Below, piece after piece: positions 30,487 through 40,929 of a stretch of 64,000 nucleotides of DNA. The first letter of the stretch is position 1. Each line of letters starts with the position of its first letter. The notes below the pieces were generated by a model. It was not told the DNA's origin, did not search any database, and saw only the letters and a program-made list of their open reading frames with translations. The stretch is from the NCBI GenBank assembly GCA_903632075.3, contig CAHIKZ030000835.1, forward strand, positions 1,536,501 to 1,600,500. Direction: 5' to 3'. The stretch is from Acanthosepion pharaonis (taxonomy: Eukaryota > Mollusca > Cephalopoda > Sepiida > Sepiidae). Made by a program: the position numbers and the translations under genes.

Positions 30487-30599
30487 AGTATCCGTGTTTT
30501 TCAAGTTTCTATGGGGTTTTTGTTTTACGTAAAATCATTTTAAATATTCTGGTGCAAAAGAGAATAGAATAGAAAAATCTTCGTGTTAAATTAGAAAGG

Positions 30600-30655
30600 A
30601 CTTGATTGAATTCTAAACATGAGAGAGAGGAGAGGAGAGAGAGAAGAGAGGAGAG

Positions 30656-30706
<51 letters not shown>

Positions 30707-30975
30707 AAATAGAATTAAAAATGTTTTTGTGTTGATTTAATTCTAAACAAGAGAGGTAGAGAGTAAGGAGAGAGTGATAGAAAATAGAATTGAAAAGAGG
30801 AGAATAGTTTTAACACAGTTGTTTCATGCTTGAATGCAATCTTGATGGCATACATGATGTGTTCAGGGATCGACTGTTTAAAATTGTTGGACAATAGTGC
30901 ATTATGGGTATCATGGTATATTTTATTATTGTAAACCTTATTGACCATAGTGCACCATTGGCCAGCTCTGCAAGT
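30600..30975. repeat. (GA)n-rich tract and dispersed repeat Q
   Basis: GA/GAG-rich block 30621-30705. The segment 30815-30965 (TGCAATCTTGATGGCATACA; GTGCATTATGGGTATCAT; ATAGTGCACCATTGGCCAGC) is repeated at 31574-31712. Its halves GGTGCATTATGGGT and ACCATAATGCACC can pair, giving a small hairpin element. Confidence 0.6.
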
Positions 30976-31037
30976 TTGGTTTTCCTACTTAAAATTGAGT
31001 ACTTTTTAACGTGTACGATTTTATATACGTTTATTTA

Positions 31038-31447
31038 TATATGGACACGTAGCCGAGTGGTTAGAACATTCGCTTTCTGACCATGAAACCCGGGTTCGAA
31101 TCTCGAATTGTCAGGAAGAAGACTTCCTGGTCTTATCAGAATGGATCGAGATCGAGCCCAGCGTGCCTTTGAGAACCATACCACGAGTTGACCTAAGACT
31201 TGTGAGTGAAATTGGGTAGACGGAACTTTTGAGAGCCGAACGATAGCTGTGCTATCACAATGCCACAAGTGATCGTGGCTTTGTTCAAATTGGTGATCCC
31301 ACTAGATAACACGCTCCCAGAAACTGTAGCTAAGATTATACTGTAACTAGGCTATGGGCATTGAGTAAATATGCCTGAGCGAGCGTCTGCAATAGGAATT
31401 GTCTAGCCGCCCTAGTAGAAGGGTATCCTCGAATACGAGTGGCCATT
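31038..31447 (+). mobile_element. tRNA-headed SINE, family S2, full-length
   Basis: Head GGACACGTAGCCGAGTGGTT-AGAACATTCGC (A box) and CCCGGGTTCGAATCTC (B box) at 31043-31105 are clear Pol III promoter elements. The body runs to CGAATACGAGTGGCCATTAT, next to ATATATTTATTATATG. The whole unit matches 2447-2945 in reverse, though that copy has extra sequence near its 3' half. Confidence 0.8.
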
Positions 31448-31846
31448 ATATATTTATTATATGTATGTAAATGTAATATATATATATATGTAAATGTAAT
31501 ATATATATATATATATATAAATGTAAAATTGGACACTGACGTCAACAGCAGGAGGAGACAGTCCGTTTCATGTTTAATGCAATCTTGATGGCATATGTGG
31601 TGTGTTTAGGGCTCGACTGTTTATAATTGTTGGCCAATGGTGCATTATGGGTATCAAGATATATTTTATTAACCTAAACATTATTAACCATAATGCACCA
31701 TCGACCAGCATATATAAATAGTCGAGTCAAGGCACAACACACATGGCCTGAAGATTGTGTTCAAGCAGAAAGCCGACTGACGTCACTGGTTACTGACATC
31801 AGTTTTCAATTTTACATATGCCTTATTACCCATAATGCATTATATT

Positions 31847-31897
<51 letters not shown>

Positions 31898-32290
31898 CAG
31901 AAAAATCGAATTGAATGTCTTGGTGTTAAAAGTAATTTCCTCGTTAAAAACAGATCAACTCTTCAGGAAAACTATACTGTTTAGGCTTGGTCTCTCTAGT
32001 TGTGTAACAAACAGGGTACACTGGGCTCTTTACTCTTAGCGACCCGCGTCAGAAATGACTTGCTTTAATTCTAAACAAGGATGAGAGAGAAAGACAGACT
32101 GAGAGAGAGGAAAGAAAGGTAAGAGGAGAGAGAGAGGAGAGAGAGAGAAAGAGAGAGAGAGCGAGAGAGAGAGAGAGAGAGCAAATAAAATGGAAAATTT
32201 TGGTGTTAAAAAAGTTCATTCGTTTTTAAGAAAATTACATTTCCCAGTTCCACTATGACGAAGGTAGTTCAAAATTCTCACCCAGAAAAA
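31448..32290. repeat. Microsatellites, repeat Q copy 2 and unique intron
   Basis: TA arrays (31478-31520), repeat Q (31550-31735), (GA)n at 31850-31893 and GA-rich blocks at 32085-32185. The motif ATTGAATGTCTTGGTGTTAA- and TTTTGGTGTTAA- near 31915 and 32190 follows each GA block (also 30575, 30720). So the unit 'GA block plus AAAATxGAAT..TGGTGTTAA' is duplicated about four times across 30.5-32.2 kb. Confidence 0.6.
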
Positions 32291-32430
32291 AAGTCATTTT
32301 TGTATATTATACTCTATTTTCCTCTTTCACTCAATCTGTCCTGTGAGCATCAAACTTTCCAAGCTCTCTTTCCTCATTCCGTGCCCCAGAAATGTGAACT
32401 GTCCCTTCCTGATGTTAATATAATTTTTTT
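32290..32430 (-). mobile_element. LINE fragment, antisense (family L1x)
   Basis: The minus strand reads RKGQFTFLG-GMRKESLESL-MLTGQIE, a diverged copy of the MRK-GLENLILTGQI block. A poly-T run (32412-32431) lies at its upstream edge. Confidence 0.6.
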
Positions 32431-32742
32431 TTTTTTTTTTTTCTAAAACCTCGACGTCGCTTACATGTTCGGTCCATAAATAGACTTGCATCGCGCCTTG
32501 TTGCTAAAGATCAACGATATGCAAACTGTATAAACCTATAAAAAAAAAAAACCCCAAAAAACAGAAACCTCTTTATTATGCCTATGTGTTTTGGATTCTG
32601 AGATGAAATTCGGTCTCCAATGAATGACAAACGCAAAAATTAAATATAAGGAATTAAATGTATTTACACAATAATACAATTGGTAGTACTGTTAGTAAAT
32701 CCAGGAACTGTTTAGTAAATCCAGGAATATATTTATATATAT

Positions 32743-32798
<56 letters not shown>

Positions 32799-33330
32799 GA
32801 AGTAAGACTTCCTTAGAGTCTACGTGCTTGTAACTGTGACTTCTACGTTACCTCACACTATTACTCTACCTCCAACTCAATCACAATCTCTGCTCACCCT
32901 CTCTCTATATTCTGACTGACTCTGGGTATTTAACGGCAGCAGTCCAAGTAACACTCTGGTCGAGTCCACATATATGAAAAAGGGGAAGACCCCATAACAC
33001 TATGTTTACCTTTATAAACTCAGGTGTGCAAAATTTATACCAATCTATGTATAGCAGTAGTCGTCGTTAAATGACCTGGAAAATAGAATAACAAGGCCGA
33101 GGGAGAGGAAAAAGAAGGTGGGGGTTGGTCTTCACTAGCTATTCTAATCCTAGTTATATCCACACATGACCCATGAATTCATTACAATTTATTCATTCAC
33201 CAAAAGAATTTATTTATCACCAGTCAATCCTGCATACACCAAAACTAACACATATTCACAAGGGACCTCCAAAAAAAAAAAAAACATGAGATAAAAATCT
33301 GTCCGTTATTTTTTTTTTTTACAAAAATAT
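32431..33330 (-). mobile_element. LTR-like sequence interrupted by (TA)n, antisense
   Basis: Between about 32619 and 33003 the minus strand parallels the 25868-26213 LTR. It starts GTTATGGGGTCTTCCCC, has GTGGACTCGACCAGAGTG and ends GCGTTTGTCATTCAT, followed by TGGAGACCGAATTTC as a primer-site-like sequence. A (TA)n array (32735-32793) sits inside. 33004-33330 is unique AT-rich sequence with poly-A/T runs. Confidence 0.5.
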
Positions 33331-34398
33331 ATCAGGTCATCCCATAAGTTCTGTCCGAATTTTAACTTTTTGTCATGATGAACAAAATTTAAAGAGTATT
33401 TTATAATGTCTAATGAAGCTGAACATTATTTTTATGTTTAGATGCATTTAAACTGATCAAATTTTATTTCAGAGAACAATAAAATTAAATTTTGTTTGAT
33501 TAAAACCCTGCTAACATGGAAGTACCCAAGAATCATTTGAGACACATAATGCTTTATGAGTTTATGAGTTGGCAGCGGTTCTCAGTTCAAACCATACAAC
33601 TGTTTATCGTCATCTTCAACAACTTGGAAAAGTTCCTAAACATGGAAAATGGGTGCCTCATGAATTGTCTGAAAACAACCTCAAATCCCGAGTTGACATC
33701 TGCTCTTCTCTCCATTCACGCCAACTTGTTTCACCTTTTTTGGATAGACTTGTGACTGGCGACGAAAAATGGATCTTTTATCGAAATATTAAGCGTCGTA
33801 GACAGTGGCTTGGTAAAGGGGAAGGACCCCAGCCACAGCCGAGAAGAGAACTTCATGGGCAAAAGGTTCTTCTTTCAATCTGGTGGGATCCCCAAGGAAG
33901 ATTCCACTTTGAATTCTTACCACCTAATGTTCAAATATACTGTCAGCAATTAGAGCGTTTGAACAAAGCTTTGAGGAAAAAAAGACCTTCTCTAGTGAAT
34001 CGAAAAGAAGTGATGTTTAATCAGGACAATGCGCTACCCCACACAGCAAGAATCACGTCACGAAAAATCGAAGAACTTGGTTGTGAAAAATTCCTCATCC
34101 ACCTTATTCTCCCGATCTTGCTCCTTGAGACTACCATTTGTTTCGTAGCTTACAGAATCATTTGGAAGAAACAGCTTTTGTAACACAGGAAGAGGTTAAA
34201 ACTGACATTTGTGAGTTCTTCGAGTCAAAGCCAAAAGAATTTTACAGTAATGGAATTAGTAAGCTTGTTAATAGATGGAAGGAAGTCATAGATAATCAGG
34301 GAAAATACATTGTTGATTGAATCTGTAATTAAATGTAACATTTGGTCACTTGTTTTCTTTATTCAAAATTCGGACAGAACTTATGGGATGACCTGATA
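33330..34398 (+). mobile_element. mariner-like transposon, internally deleted, copy 1
   Basis: TIRs TCAGGTCATCCCATAAGTTC-TGTCCGAATTTT (from 33332) and their complement (to 34396) are flanked by TA on both sides. Transposase remnants on the plus strand: MEVPKNHLRHIMLYE (33516), LVTGDEKWIFYRNIKRRRQW (first catalytic D in TGDE), LSIWWDPQGRFHFEFLPPN and NQDNALPHTA (second D), then a frameshift that destroys the usual SPDLAPSDYHLF third-D motif, and LVNRWKEVIDNQGKYIVD. About 200 bp present in copy 2, encoding the HTH, are missing after LYEF. DD34D mariner by motif; dead. Confidence 0.93.
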
Positions 34399-35159
34399 TA
34401 ACAGTTTCATGATTTATGAAATGATGGAGAGTAGATGAAACCCCAAAACAAACTTAAAATTTTAACTCAAAATAAAATGAAACCAAAACAAAATACGCCC
34501 CCCCTCAAAATAATAAAAAGAGGCAGATGTATTCTGCCGCTATACAGAATCAAGAAGCACACTCACCAATGGAATGGGAAGGATGAAAATAAATGACGGA
34601 ATGGGAAAATCAAAGGCTGACCCAGCCGAGATGAAATCAGGGGACAAAAACAAAATGGAGAGATTGGGAATCTTGACATGAGTCATGACAAAAAAAGAAA
34701 GAACCGGGAACAGGCCGAGAACAAAACTTATTCACATTAACTAGGAAAACAAAATAGGGGAGGGTTCAAAGAAAGCCGCTCTGTTGCACTTAAGGGGACT
34801 TAAAAGTAAAAATCAAGGCTAGCCCCGTCCTCAAGAACTAGGCTCGCCTCAATAACCCACTTTTTCGCTTTCGATCAGATCTGATTTTTACCCTAAGCTG
34901 ATACTTGAAGAAAACAACAAGATCCTGATTCGAATAACGTTTATCCCGCAAGATTCCCTTCTTTAGCGACCACCACCATTCTTGTAAAGGCTAGAAACGT
35001 AAAAAAAACACTATCGGTTTTACCCTGGAGAACGAGGCGACACATTGTCACACGCGTATGCGAGATCAATGAGCTGGAAAATAGTGAAGTGACGTAAACG
35101 AAACAAAACTTTCTACATCTTTGCAATAAGATTTGCGTGGTCGATTTCTTAACTTCGAC

Positions 35160-35160
<1 letters not shown>
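34399..35160. other. Intron, no gene recognised
   Basis: Contains ACGCCCCCCCTCAAAATAA and a purine-rich AAAAAGAGGCAGATG stretch (34513-34530), and several AAAACAAAA runs. No coding similarity seen. A (TA)n array follows at 35164-35201. Confidence 0.4.
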
Positions 35161-35202
<42 letters not shown>

Positions 35203-35458
35203 TAGATAATTAAATTTGTATTTTTTATTCGATAAGATTTTCAGCAAAATAAAGTAAAAAATTAGGCTTTTCCACAAGCGATTCGTAAACAATATGCCAA
35301 TGCATTTAACTAGGATCTGAGTAAATTTCAAAATGTTGCATTACGTGTTGTCTTTCGATTGTCATGGTCTTTTGACAATTCAGCAAACTTGGAACTTCTT
35401 GGCACCAAAAAAAAAAAGCAAAAAAAAAAAAAAAAAATAAACAAAAAAAAAAAAAAAA

Positions 35459-36475
35459 CGAAGTGTCAAAAGGACGGTTTTTCTCTTGACACCGCTATTA
35501 TTGTAACTACCTTCACTCCTCAGTAATGTTTATTGTTTTAAAAAGTGATGATTAGGATTTTAATAAAACCTCCGCATATGAAAGTGAATTTATACATTTT
35601 CTTTATACTTGAGGATTGGCAACAAACATATTAAACACGATTTATTTACACTATTTACATTATTCGGACTATTCTCCTTATCTTTGTCACCATGTTTATC
35701 ACAACGTTTCGGCCGTTGTACGCTACGGCCTTCTTCAGGTGTTTGTAATCTCGAACTGAACCCTTTATTTCGCTCACTGGAGTAGACTGTTCTAGTTCCA
35801 CGTGCCATGTCTAATGGATATCAGTTACCTCCTGTTAATTCCTCTCTGAATGTTCTCCAATGCCTTAACCAGGTATTGAACTTATACTCTTTGGGTCCTA
35901 GCGTTAGTTAGATCCAGTGACAGGAACCGAAGATAAACATGGCGACAAAGATGAGGACAATAGTCCGAATAATGTAAATAGTGTTCATAATACCTCATCT
36001 TAGAAATATTTAGATTTATTTACACTATTTATTTTATTGTTTATTAGGATGGTTGACAAAACATCGGCTAATTACCAACTGATTCAAACTTTATAAAATG
36101 GTAAATAATATGGATTTCATTAAAATTGGTTCAGTTACTTCAATAATTTAGTAAATGTTTATAAATTTATGAATACAAAATTGTTTTCATAATTATTTCT
36201 TTATAAATAGTTAAATGATAATTAGTTTTAATTTTATTCGTTTTTGAGAATACTGTAAATATAAAATTATTCTTGTAAAAAATCTAATAACTAGCATTTA
36301 ATATTTTTGTTGTAAATTCTCAAGAACAAAATATGTATAAAATCACTTTCCTCATACGTTTTTGATTTTATTACAATTGTAAACATCGCTTTTTAAAGCA
36401 ACAATAATTGCCGAGGAGTGAGGGTAGTTAAAATAATAGCGGTGTCAATGGAAAGGCCGTTCTTTTGACACATCG
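35459..36475. mobile_element. Long-TIR element enclosing repeat P
   Basis: A left arm (35459-35625) starting CGAAGTGTCAAAAGGACGG, with CTTGACACCGCTATTATT and CTCACTCCTC-type blocks, is inverted as the right arm (about 36320-36475) ending AACGGCC/TTTTGACACATCG. The inverted repeats are about 160 bp and diverged by roughly one base in six by eye. Inside lie repeat P (35640-35990) and AT-rich DNA. This looks like a DNA transposon with long terminal inverted repeats that acquired another repeat. No transposase is seen. Confidence 0.65.
35640..35990 (-). repeat. Dispersed repeat P with hammerhead-like motif, copy 2
   Basis: On the minus strand CTGAAGA (35732-35738) leads to stem AGGCCGT...ACGGCC and GAAAC (35706-35710), an intact CTGANGA/GAAAC pair. 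Outer inverted segments (ATTCGGACTATTCTCCTTAT at 35660; ATGAGGACAATAGTCCGAAT at 35951) close the unit as a large hairpin. The minus reading ARGTRTVYSSERNKG equals that of copy 1. Confidence 0.65.
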
Positions 36476-36599
36476 TTTTATTTGCGCTGCACGAGAGTCC
36501 ATGTTTGCAGACAATACTTCAACACTACATCAACATACTAAATCGAGGACAGCCATTTTCGTTTTCAATCTGACTTTGGGATGATATAATAATCATTAA

Positions 36600-36617
36600 T
36601 TATTGGGGGAAGCACGC

Positions 36618-36665
<48 letters not shown>
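36600..36665. repeat. (TA)n microsatellite
   Basis: About 45 bp of TA flanked by CGCG (left) and CACGCC (right). Confidence 0.95.
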
Positions 36666-36667
<2 letters not shown>

Positions 36668-36714
36668 GCCAGAGTAAACAAATAGTAAAATAAGTGTTAA
36701 AATTTCCTCCTTGT

Positions 36715-37000
36715 AGGGATTTGTAACGCATGGCTTATCATCTCTCAGTTGCGTCTCTGTCTTTGGGCAAAGTTCGCCCAGGGGTTTCTCTGTCAAACGA
36801 CAGAGGGATAACTGAGAAAATTATACTGAGAGGTGCCCAGCCCTGGGGAACAGCTGCCCGAGGCCGCGCCCTTCCATTGCACAAGAGGGAAGGATCGGTG
36901 CTCTCACCGAGGCCAGCGCAACTGACGGTTGCGGGTGCTGTGGGCAATTTTTTTCCCTTGTCCGAGTGTACGCGCTCAGGTCCCCACTTAAAAAAAACCT
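36715..37000 (+). ncRNA. GC-rich structured island, candidate non-coding RNA
   Basis: Its base composition stands out sharply from the AT-rich surroundings. Strong local hairpins include TTTGGGCAAAGTTCGCCCA, CTCTGTCAAACGACAGAG, CCTTCC-ATTGCACAAGAG-GGAAGG and CGGTGCTCTCACCG. The ATTGCAC loop resembles the U1A/U2B''-type loop of U1 stem-loop II. A run GGCAATTTTTTTCCC at about 36943 resembles an Sm site. From a TATACT at about 36824 to the T run the spacing is roughly that of U1 snRNA, but the 5'-splice-site-pairing ACTTACCTG is absent, so it is not a functional U1. It may be a snRNA-derived pseudogene, another structured RNA or a repeat. Confidence 0.35.
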
Positions 37001-38314
37001 TGTGTTACATCTCGTCCTGGTGGGGGAACGAGTAAACACCATAAAATAATTGTTATGATCATACACATTGAAAGTGCTCAGCATCAATTTGGAAGACCAA
37101 ACTTGCAGAGCTTTTTAATGTTTAAAAAGATGAATGTTAACCAGAACACTCGCCGTTTCGACCACTACAATCTCCTCACGTGGTTTGTTAAATCAACAAC
37201 ATTTATTTAATAAGACATATCTTAACACACACACATGCATACATGTGTGTGCGTGTGTTTGTGTGTGTGTATGTATTAAGATATGTCTTATTAAATAATT
37301 TAGACTTGTCTACTTCATTTTTAATAGAATCCTCTCATAATTACGGACAAGTTTCTTAGTATCCTTATTTAAAGTGTCAAGAAATTTACAATATTCATTT
37401 TATTCCGAGTACTTTCCATATTAGCACAATATCATATGATGGGTGTTGCTTTTTCTAAGACAAAAACAAATCTAAGACGACATACATCTATAATTTCATG
37501 AAAATACTAAACACAAACTAAAAATTCTTGAAGTAATCTGTATTAAAATATTGATACCAACCCATAATAAAATGAATTATAACTACTGCAGAGTTCTTAC
37601 TAGAGATTGTTTAAAATATTTAGCTTTTAAGTAACAGTTTTAAATAGATATTTTTTTAAATATTTTGATATTTTAATAGCTTTGTTACCTCCCTTGACAT
37701 TTAGATCATAAAATTTATAAATCATACAGTACATAACCTTAGCGTTTTTCAATTCAAAAGTAAAAAATTAATTTTCAGATGAACACTACAATTTTGTCTT
37801 AGAAAAATTATGAACACTACAATTTTTCGTCTTAGAATAAACAATGAGGAAGGTTACTCATGGAAAATTTGTAGTTTAAAAACAGTAAATAAACCTTGCT
37901 AATCAGACGCTTCCTCTGTAGTTAAACACTTCCTCTGTATAGCATGTCAAGCTATATGACTGTTCCGTATAGGATACAGGTTCGATTCCTAACGGAGGAG
38001 ACATATTTTCTATGTGATTCCTCGGACATTTAAGCCGGTAAATATTGTTAATACTGTTTATTATAAATAGAGCATTGACTTAAATATTTATATATAAAAT
38101 AACATATAAATAGAAAATATATTAAAATAATTGTGGACTTAGTACATTTCATAATACCGGACCACTGACGTATTTCGCATAGAAAAGGTTAAAAATTTCC
38201 CTTTCTCTCAACTATACGACGATAGCCTAAGGGCAAAATCTCTGACTCGGCTTTCTATCCTGGCTTGAAGTAATCGGGTCTCTAGCCACACTGAAGAGCT
38301 GTGATACACTGGAT

Positions 38315-38318
<4 letters not shown>
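37001..38318. other. Intron with repeat fragments, no gene recognised
   Basis: 37145-37190 has the inverse of a hammerhead-derived block (GTTTCGACC...CTCCTCACG). 37215-37290 is a (TG)-rich palindrome with TTAATAAGACATATCTTAA at both ends in inverse order. 37300-37400 is related to 18665-18780. 37930-38000 is tRNA-like (AGGTTCGATTCCTAACGG). 38212-38300 has a SINE-like GTAATCGGGTCTCTAGCC. The GAACACTACAATTTTTCGTC segment is duplicated near 37783 and 37813. Confidence 0.45.

Positions 38319-38388
<70 letters not shown>
38319..38388. repeat. (TA)n microsatellite
   Basis: About 70 bp of TA; AT-rich flanks. Confidence 0.95.
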
Positions 38389-38391
<3 letters not shown>

Positions 38392-38460
38392 GAAATATAG
38401 TTTTAAGGTGTGGTATGTTTATGGGATAAAGTGCTCAATATCGGAGATAGATCGTATGTA

Positions 38461-38560
38461 AATATAAAAGTGAACATCGTTCTGACGATTGTATCTCGCA
38501 TGAAACAGGCTGTCGCCTCTCAGTGTTGACTTCAATGTTCACTTATATATATGCATGTGT
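38461..38560 (+). repeat. Hairpin element with hammerhead-like core
   Basis: AAGTGAACAT (38467) pairs with ATGTTCACTT (38535). Inside are CTGACGA (38482-38488), GAAAC (38502-38506) and CAG-G-CTG-TC, which gives a short stem III and a GTC triplet (to 38514). Stem II is weak. Similar outer segments occur at 8047 (AAAAGTGAACATTGAAGTCAG) and 5950. Confidence 0.5.
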
Positions 38561-39480
38561 GTATGTATATATATATATAGAGAGAGAGATATGGGTTGTG
38601 TATAAAATGGATGTAGTATTTGGTGTCGCTTTGTTGCAGTTATAAATATATTATATTTTTACGTTCCTTTTGATAATAATCTCATGTCAAAATGTATATC
38701 CCAGTGTCACGATATTATTCACAATTTTGGTTACTTGAAATCCTAACAGATTTTGAAATAGATTTCTGAGCAAATGATGCAGTTTTGATATGAGATAAAG
38801 TTGACTATTTATAGAAATGACGGACATAAACATGAAAACATTTGTTTTAATCAGACGTTCTTTTTATATATTCTGATTTGATCGATTCGTCATCTAATTT
38901 GGAAGGATTTCTGACACTGAGAAGCATTTTAAGTCGGATAAAAGTGCTTTAAAAAGTAGAGATTGCTCACCCGAACATTTAATTTACCGACAATTATTGT
39001 GGCATGTTGGAAGAAGTCATATATTGGTATAATACTCGGCGATAAGGCAGGGATACAAGGATTTCACTTCATGCCTTTCTATAAGACATTAGTTCTAAGG
39101 GAACAGAAACCGCTTCAGACAGATTTCGAACTTTCCCAGTTCATGCTGATAACGGTGACAGAGGTTCAAAATTGTATTAAGCAAATATACAAAATTCAAG
39201 CAAAGTAAGTTTAACAAAAATAAATGGGCTCCATCCTTTCACTACTCAGACACACCATGCCACTTCCAAAGTGTCAAATCCACCACGTTTTCTCCGTATT
39301 CTAAATGTAAAGCAAGCGTTTTTCCTCGGACAGCTTTTCCCCTAAGAACTGCTACTGCCATGTGGATGCTACCCTGAACATTGCAATCACAATGTTTTCA
39401 GGTGACCGGTCAATTGTTATCTATCCTCCTTATCCGTATAATGCTCACACTTCAGCCTCCTTTTTTTATTCAAATCACAC
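38561..39480. other. Intron, no gene recognised
   Basis: AT-rich. An 81-codon frame at 38963-39208 has no recognisable motif and no paired splice signals. Nothing else is supportable. Confidence 0.35.
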
Positions 39481-39489
39481 CTCATTCTA

Positions 39490-40052
39490 TTTGTCTTTCC
39501 TTTGAATATTGCTGCCACACATGGTCTGGTGTTCCTGCTATATATTTAGAGATTCTTTAAAAAAGAAGAATTTGCAACGTTATTGGTCCTGACCTGGCAT
39601 CCCGGTTTTAGTCGTTTTCCCATCGTTGTAACGTAGTTTCCTTGTGCCTTTTCCATAAATACTTTCATGCTAATTGTTCTGATGAACTTTCCTCTGTGTT
39701 ACTTAGACTTTATGAATTTAAGTGCAGTACTAAATTGGCAGCAAGGTCTCATCATTTTAGAGTTGAATTGGCTAGATATTACCGTAAGTTCTATACTAAG
39801 ATTTTCTTCTCGTGTACTTATTGCTTGTGAAATTCTCTTCCGGCTTTTTGTTTCCAGCCAAATTTGATCTTCGAAAATTTAAATGCAATGTTAATCGTTA
39901 TCTACTGTCTTCATAATTCCTTATTCTCGTTCATTAATAATGTTTTTTTTTTCCTTATTATTTCACCCGTAGTAACTCCTTGCGTCTTAGTGGCTTTATT
40001 TCCTTCTTTGGGGTGAAATGATTAAAAATAATAATAATAATAATAATAATCT
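39490..40052 (+). mobile_element. LINE remnant, family L2x 3' end
   Basis: LSFEYCCHTWSGVPAIYLEIL-like reading in mixed frames (39500), CLFHKYFHANCSDELSSVLL (39645) and KLAARSHHFRVELAR. It is followed by the family tail CCTTGCGTCTTAGTGGC, TTGGGGTGAAATGATTAAAA and (AAT)n. 5'-truncated. It ends about 30 bp before the next dynein exon. Confidence 0.75.
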
Positions 40053-40080
40053 CGAAATAATATTTGCTTTAACATTTTAG

Positions 40081-40275
40081 GACCTGAATATTATTGAGAT
40101 GTTAGTCGACAACGCGACAATTGCAATCTGGAACCTGCAGGGTTTACCGAATGACGAACTGTCCGTTCAAAACGGGCTGATTGCGAACAAGGCTTCTCGA
40201 TTCCCTCTGCTGATAGATCCCCAGGGACAAGGCAAGGCATGGATCAAAAAGAAAGAAAAAGATAATGAACTGCAG
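40081..40275 (+). CDS. DNAH8: Dynein heavy chain exon 7 of window: AAA5
   Basis: 65 codons: DLNIIEMLVDNATIAIWNLQ, then GLPNDELSVQNGLIANKASR and a YPLLIDPQ-like FPLLIDPQGQGKAWIKKKEK. WxxxGLPxDxxSxQNGI...R.PLLIDPQ.Q...WIK is diagnostic of AAA5 (the D5 module) of all dynein heavy chains. The acceptor CTTTAACATTTTAG ends at 40080. The donor GTAGGT is at 40276. Both ends are phase 0. Confidence 0.96.
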
Positions 40276-40925
40276 GTAGGTACTGAGAACCAGGAGAATG
40301 AAACGCGCTGGGTGTCAGGTGATTAAATGATAATACGAGACTTTTATTATCTCCGGGTTTTTATCAGTTACTCCCAGCTAGTATGTAGTGTGAGCCCCCA
40401 TCATCACTCCTCGCTGTTCGACACGCGGACTCTACATTCTTCTGTGTTGTCTGAATGAGAATTCGCAAATCTCCTTTCGGGGCAGTCGTTTTATACAACC
40501 GCAGTATTGTAAGTTTTTTTTTCCCACGATTGCGAAACCCCCATGTAGGCGTACAGTCACGTACTTCTGCATTCGGCGGTCGAGAGTGGCTCGGTTCAAC
40601 ACCCTGGTGAACCCGTCCTGGTATGTATTGCGTGCAATATCTATCCGACATCATGCTACAAAATAAAAGTGATTGTCAATGGTCAAAGTTTGATTCAGGA
40701 TAAAACTGAGATATTAGGTTTATAACAGATTTACAAGAAAAATGCATTTCAAATGAAGAAAAAAGGGATTGTCTGGGATCAGGAATTAATGCAAATGTTG
40801 CTGACAGAATAGAGTCATCATGTGTAGAGTAGATAAACATTTACTGGAGAATTGCATTGCAAATAGCAACATAAGGGCTTGTCATTGGTTAGGCATTAAA
40901 ACAAACGTTACTGACAAAATCTCGC
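40276..40925. other. Intron, no gene recognised
   Basis: Includes a GC-richer stretch (40350-40640) with no coding similarity, then AT-rich sequence. The phrase ATAACAGATTTAC.AGA.AATGC...AAAAGGGATTGTC repeats near 40720, 40845, 41815 and 41925, so it is a dispersed or tandem local repeat that brackets the LINE insert. Confidence 0.4.
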
Positions 40926-40929
40926 TGAC

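Noticed and set aside
30715..30948. 77-codon minus-strand frame
   Set aside because: Lies across repeat Q, and the second Q copy does not preserve it.
31038..31110. Functional tRNA gene
   Set aside because: A and B boxes are present, but no proper acceptor stem or anticodon arm closes and a long SINE body follows; it is a SINE head.
36824..36990. U1 snRNA gene
   Set aside because: The ATTGCAC loop and T run are at U1-like spacing, but the 5' ACTTACCTG and stem-loop I sequence are missing, so I do not call U1.
36730..37087. Overlapping open frames on both strands in the GC-rich island
   Set aside because: Frames are open because of base composition; neither strand gives a recognisable protein and hairpins dominate. 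Kept as an RNA candidate instead.
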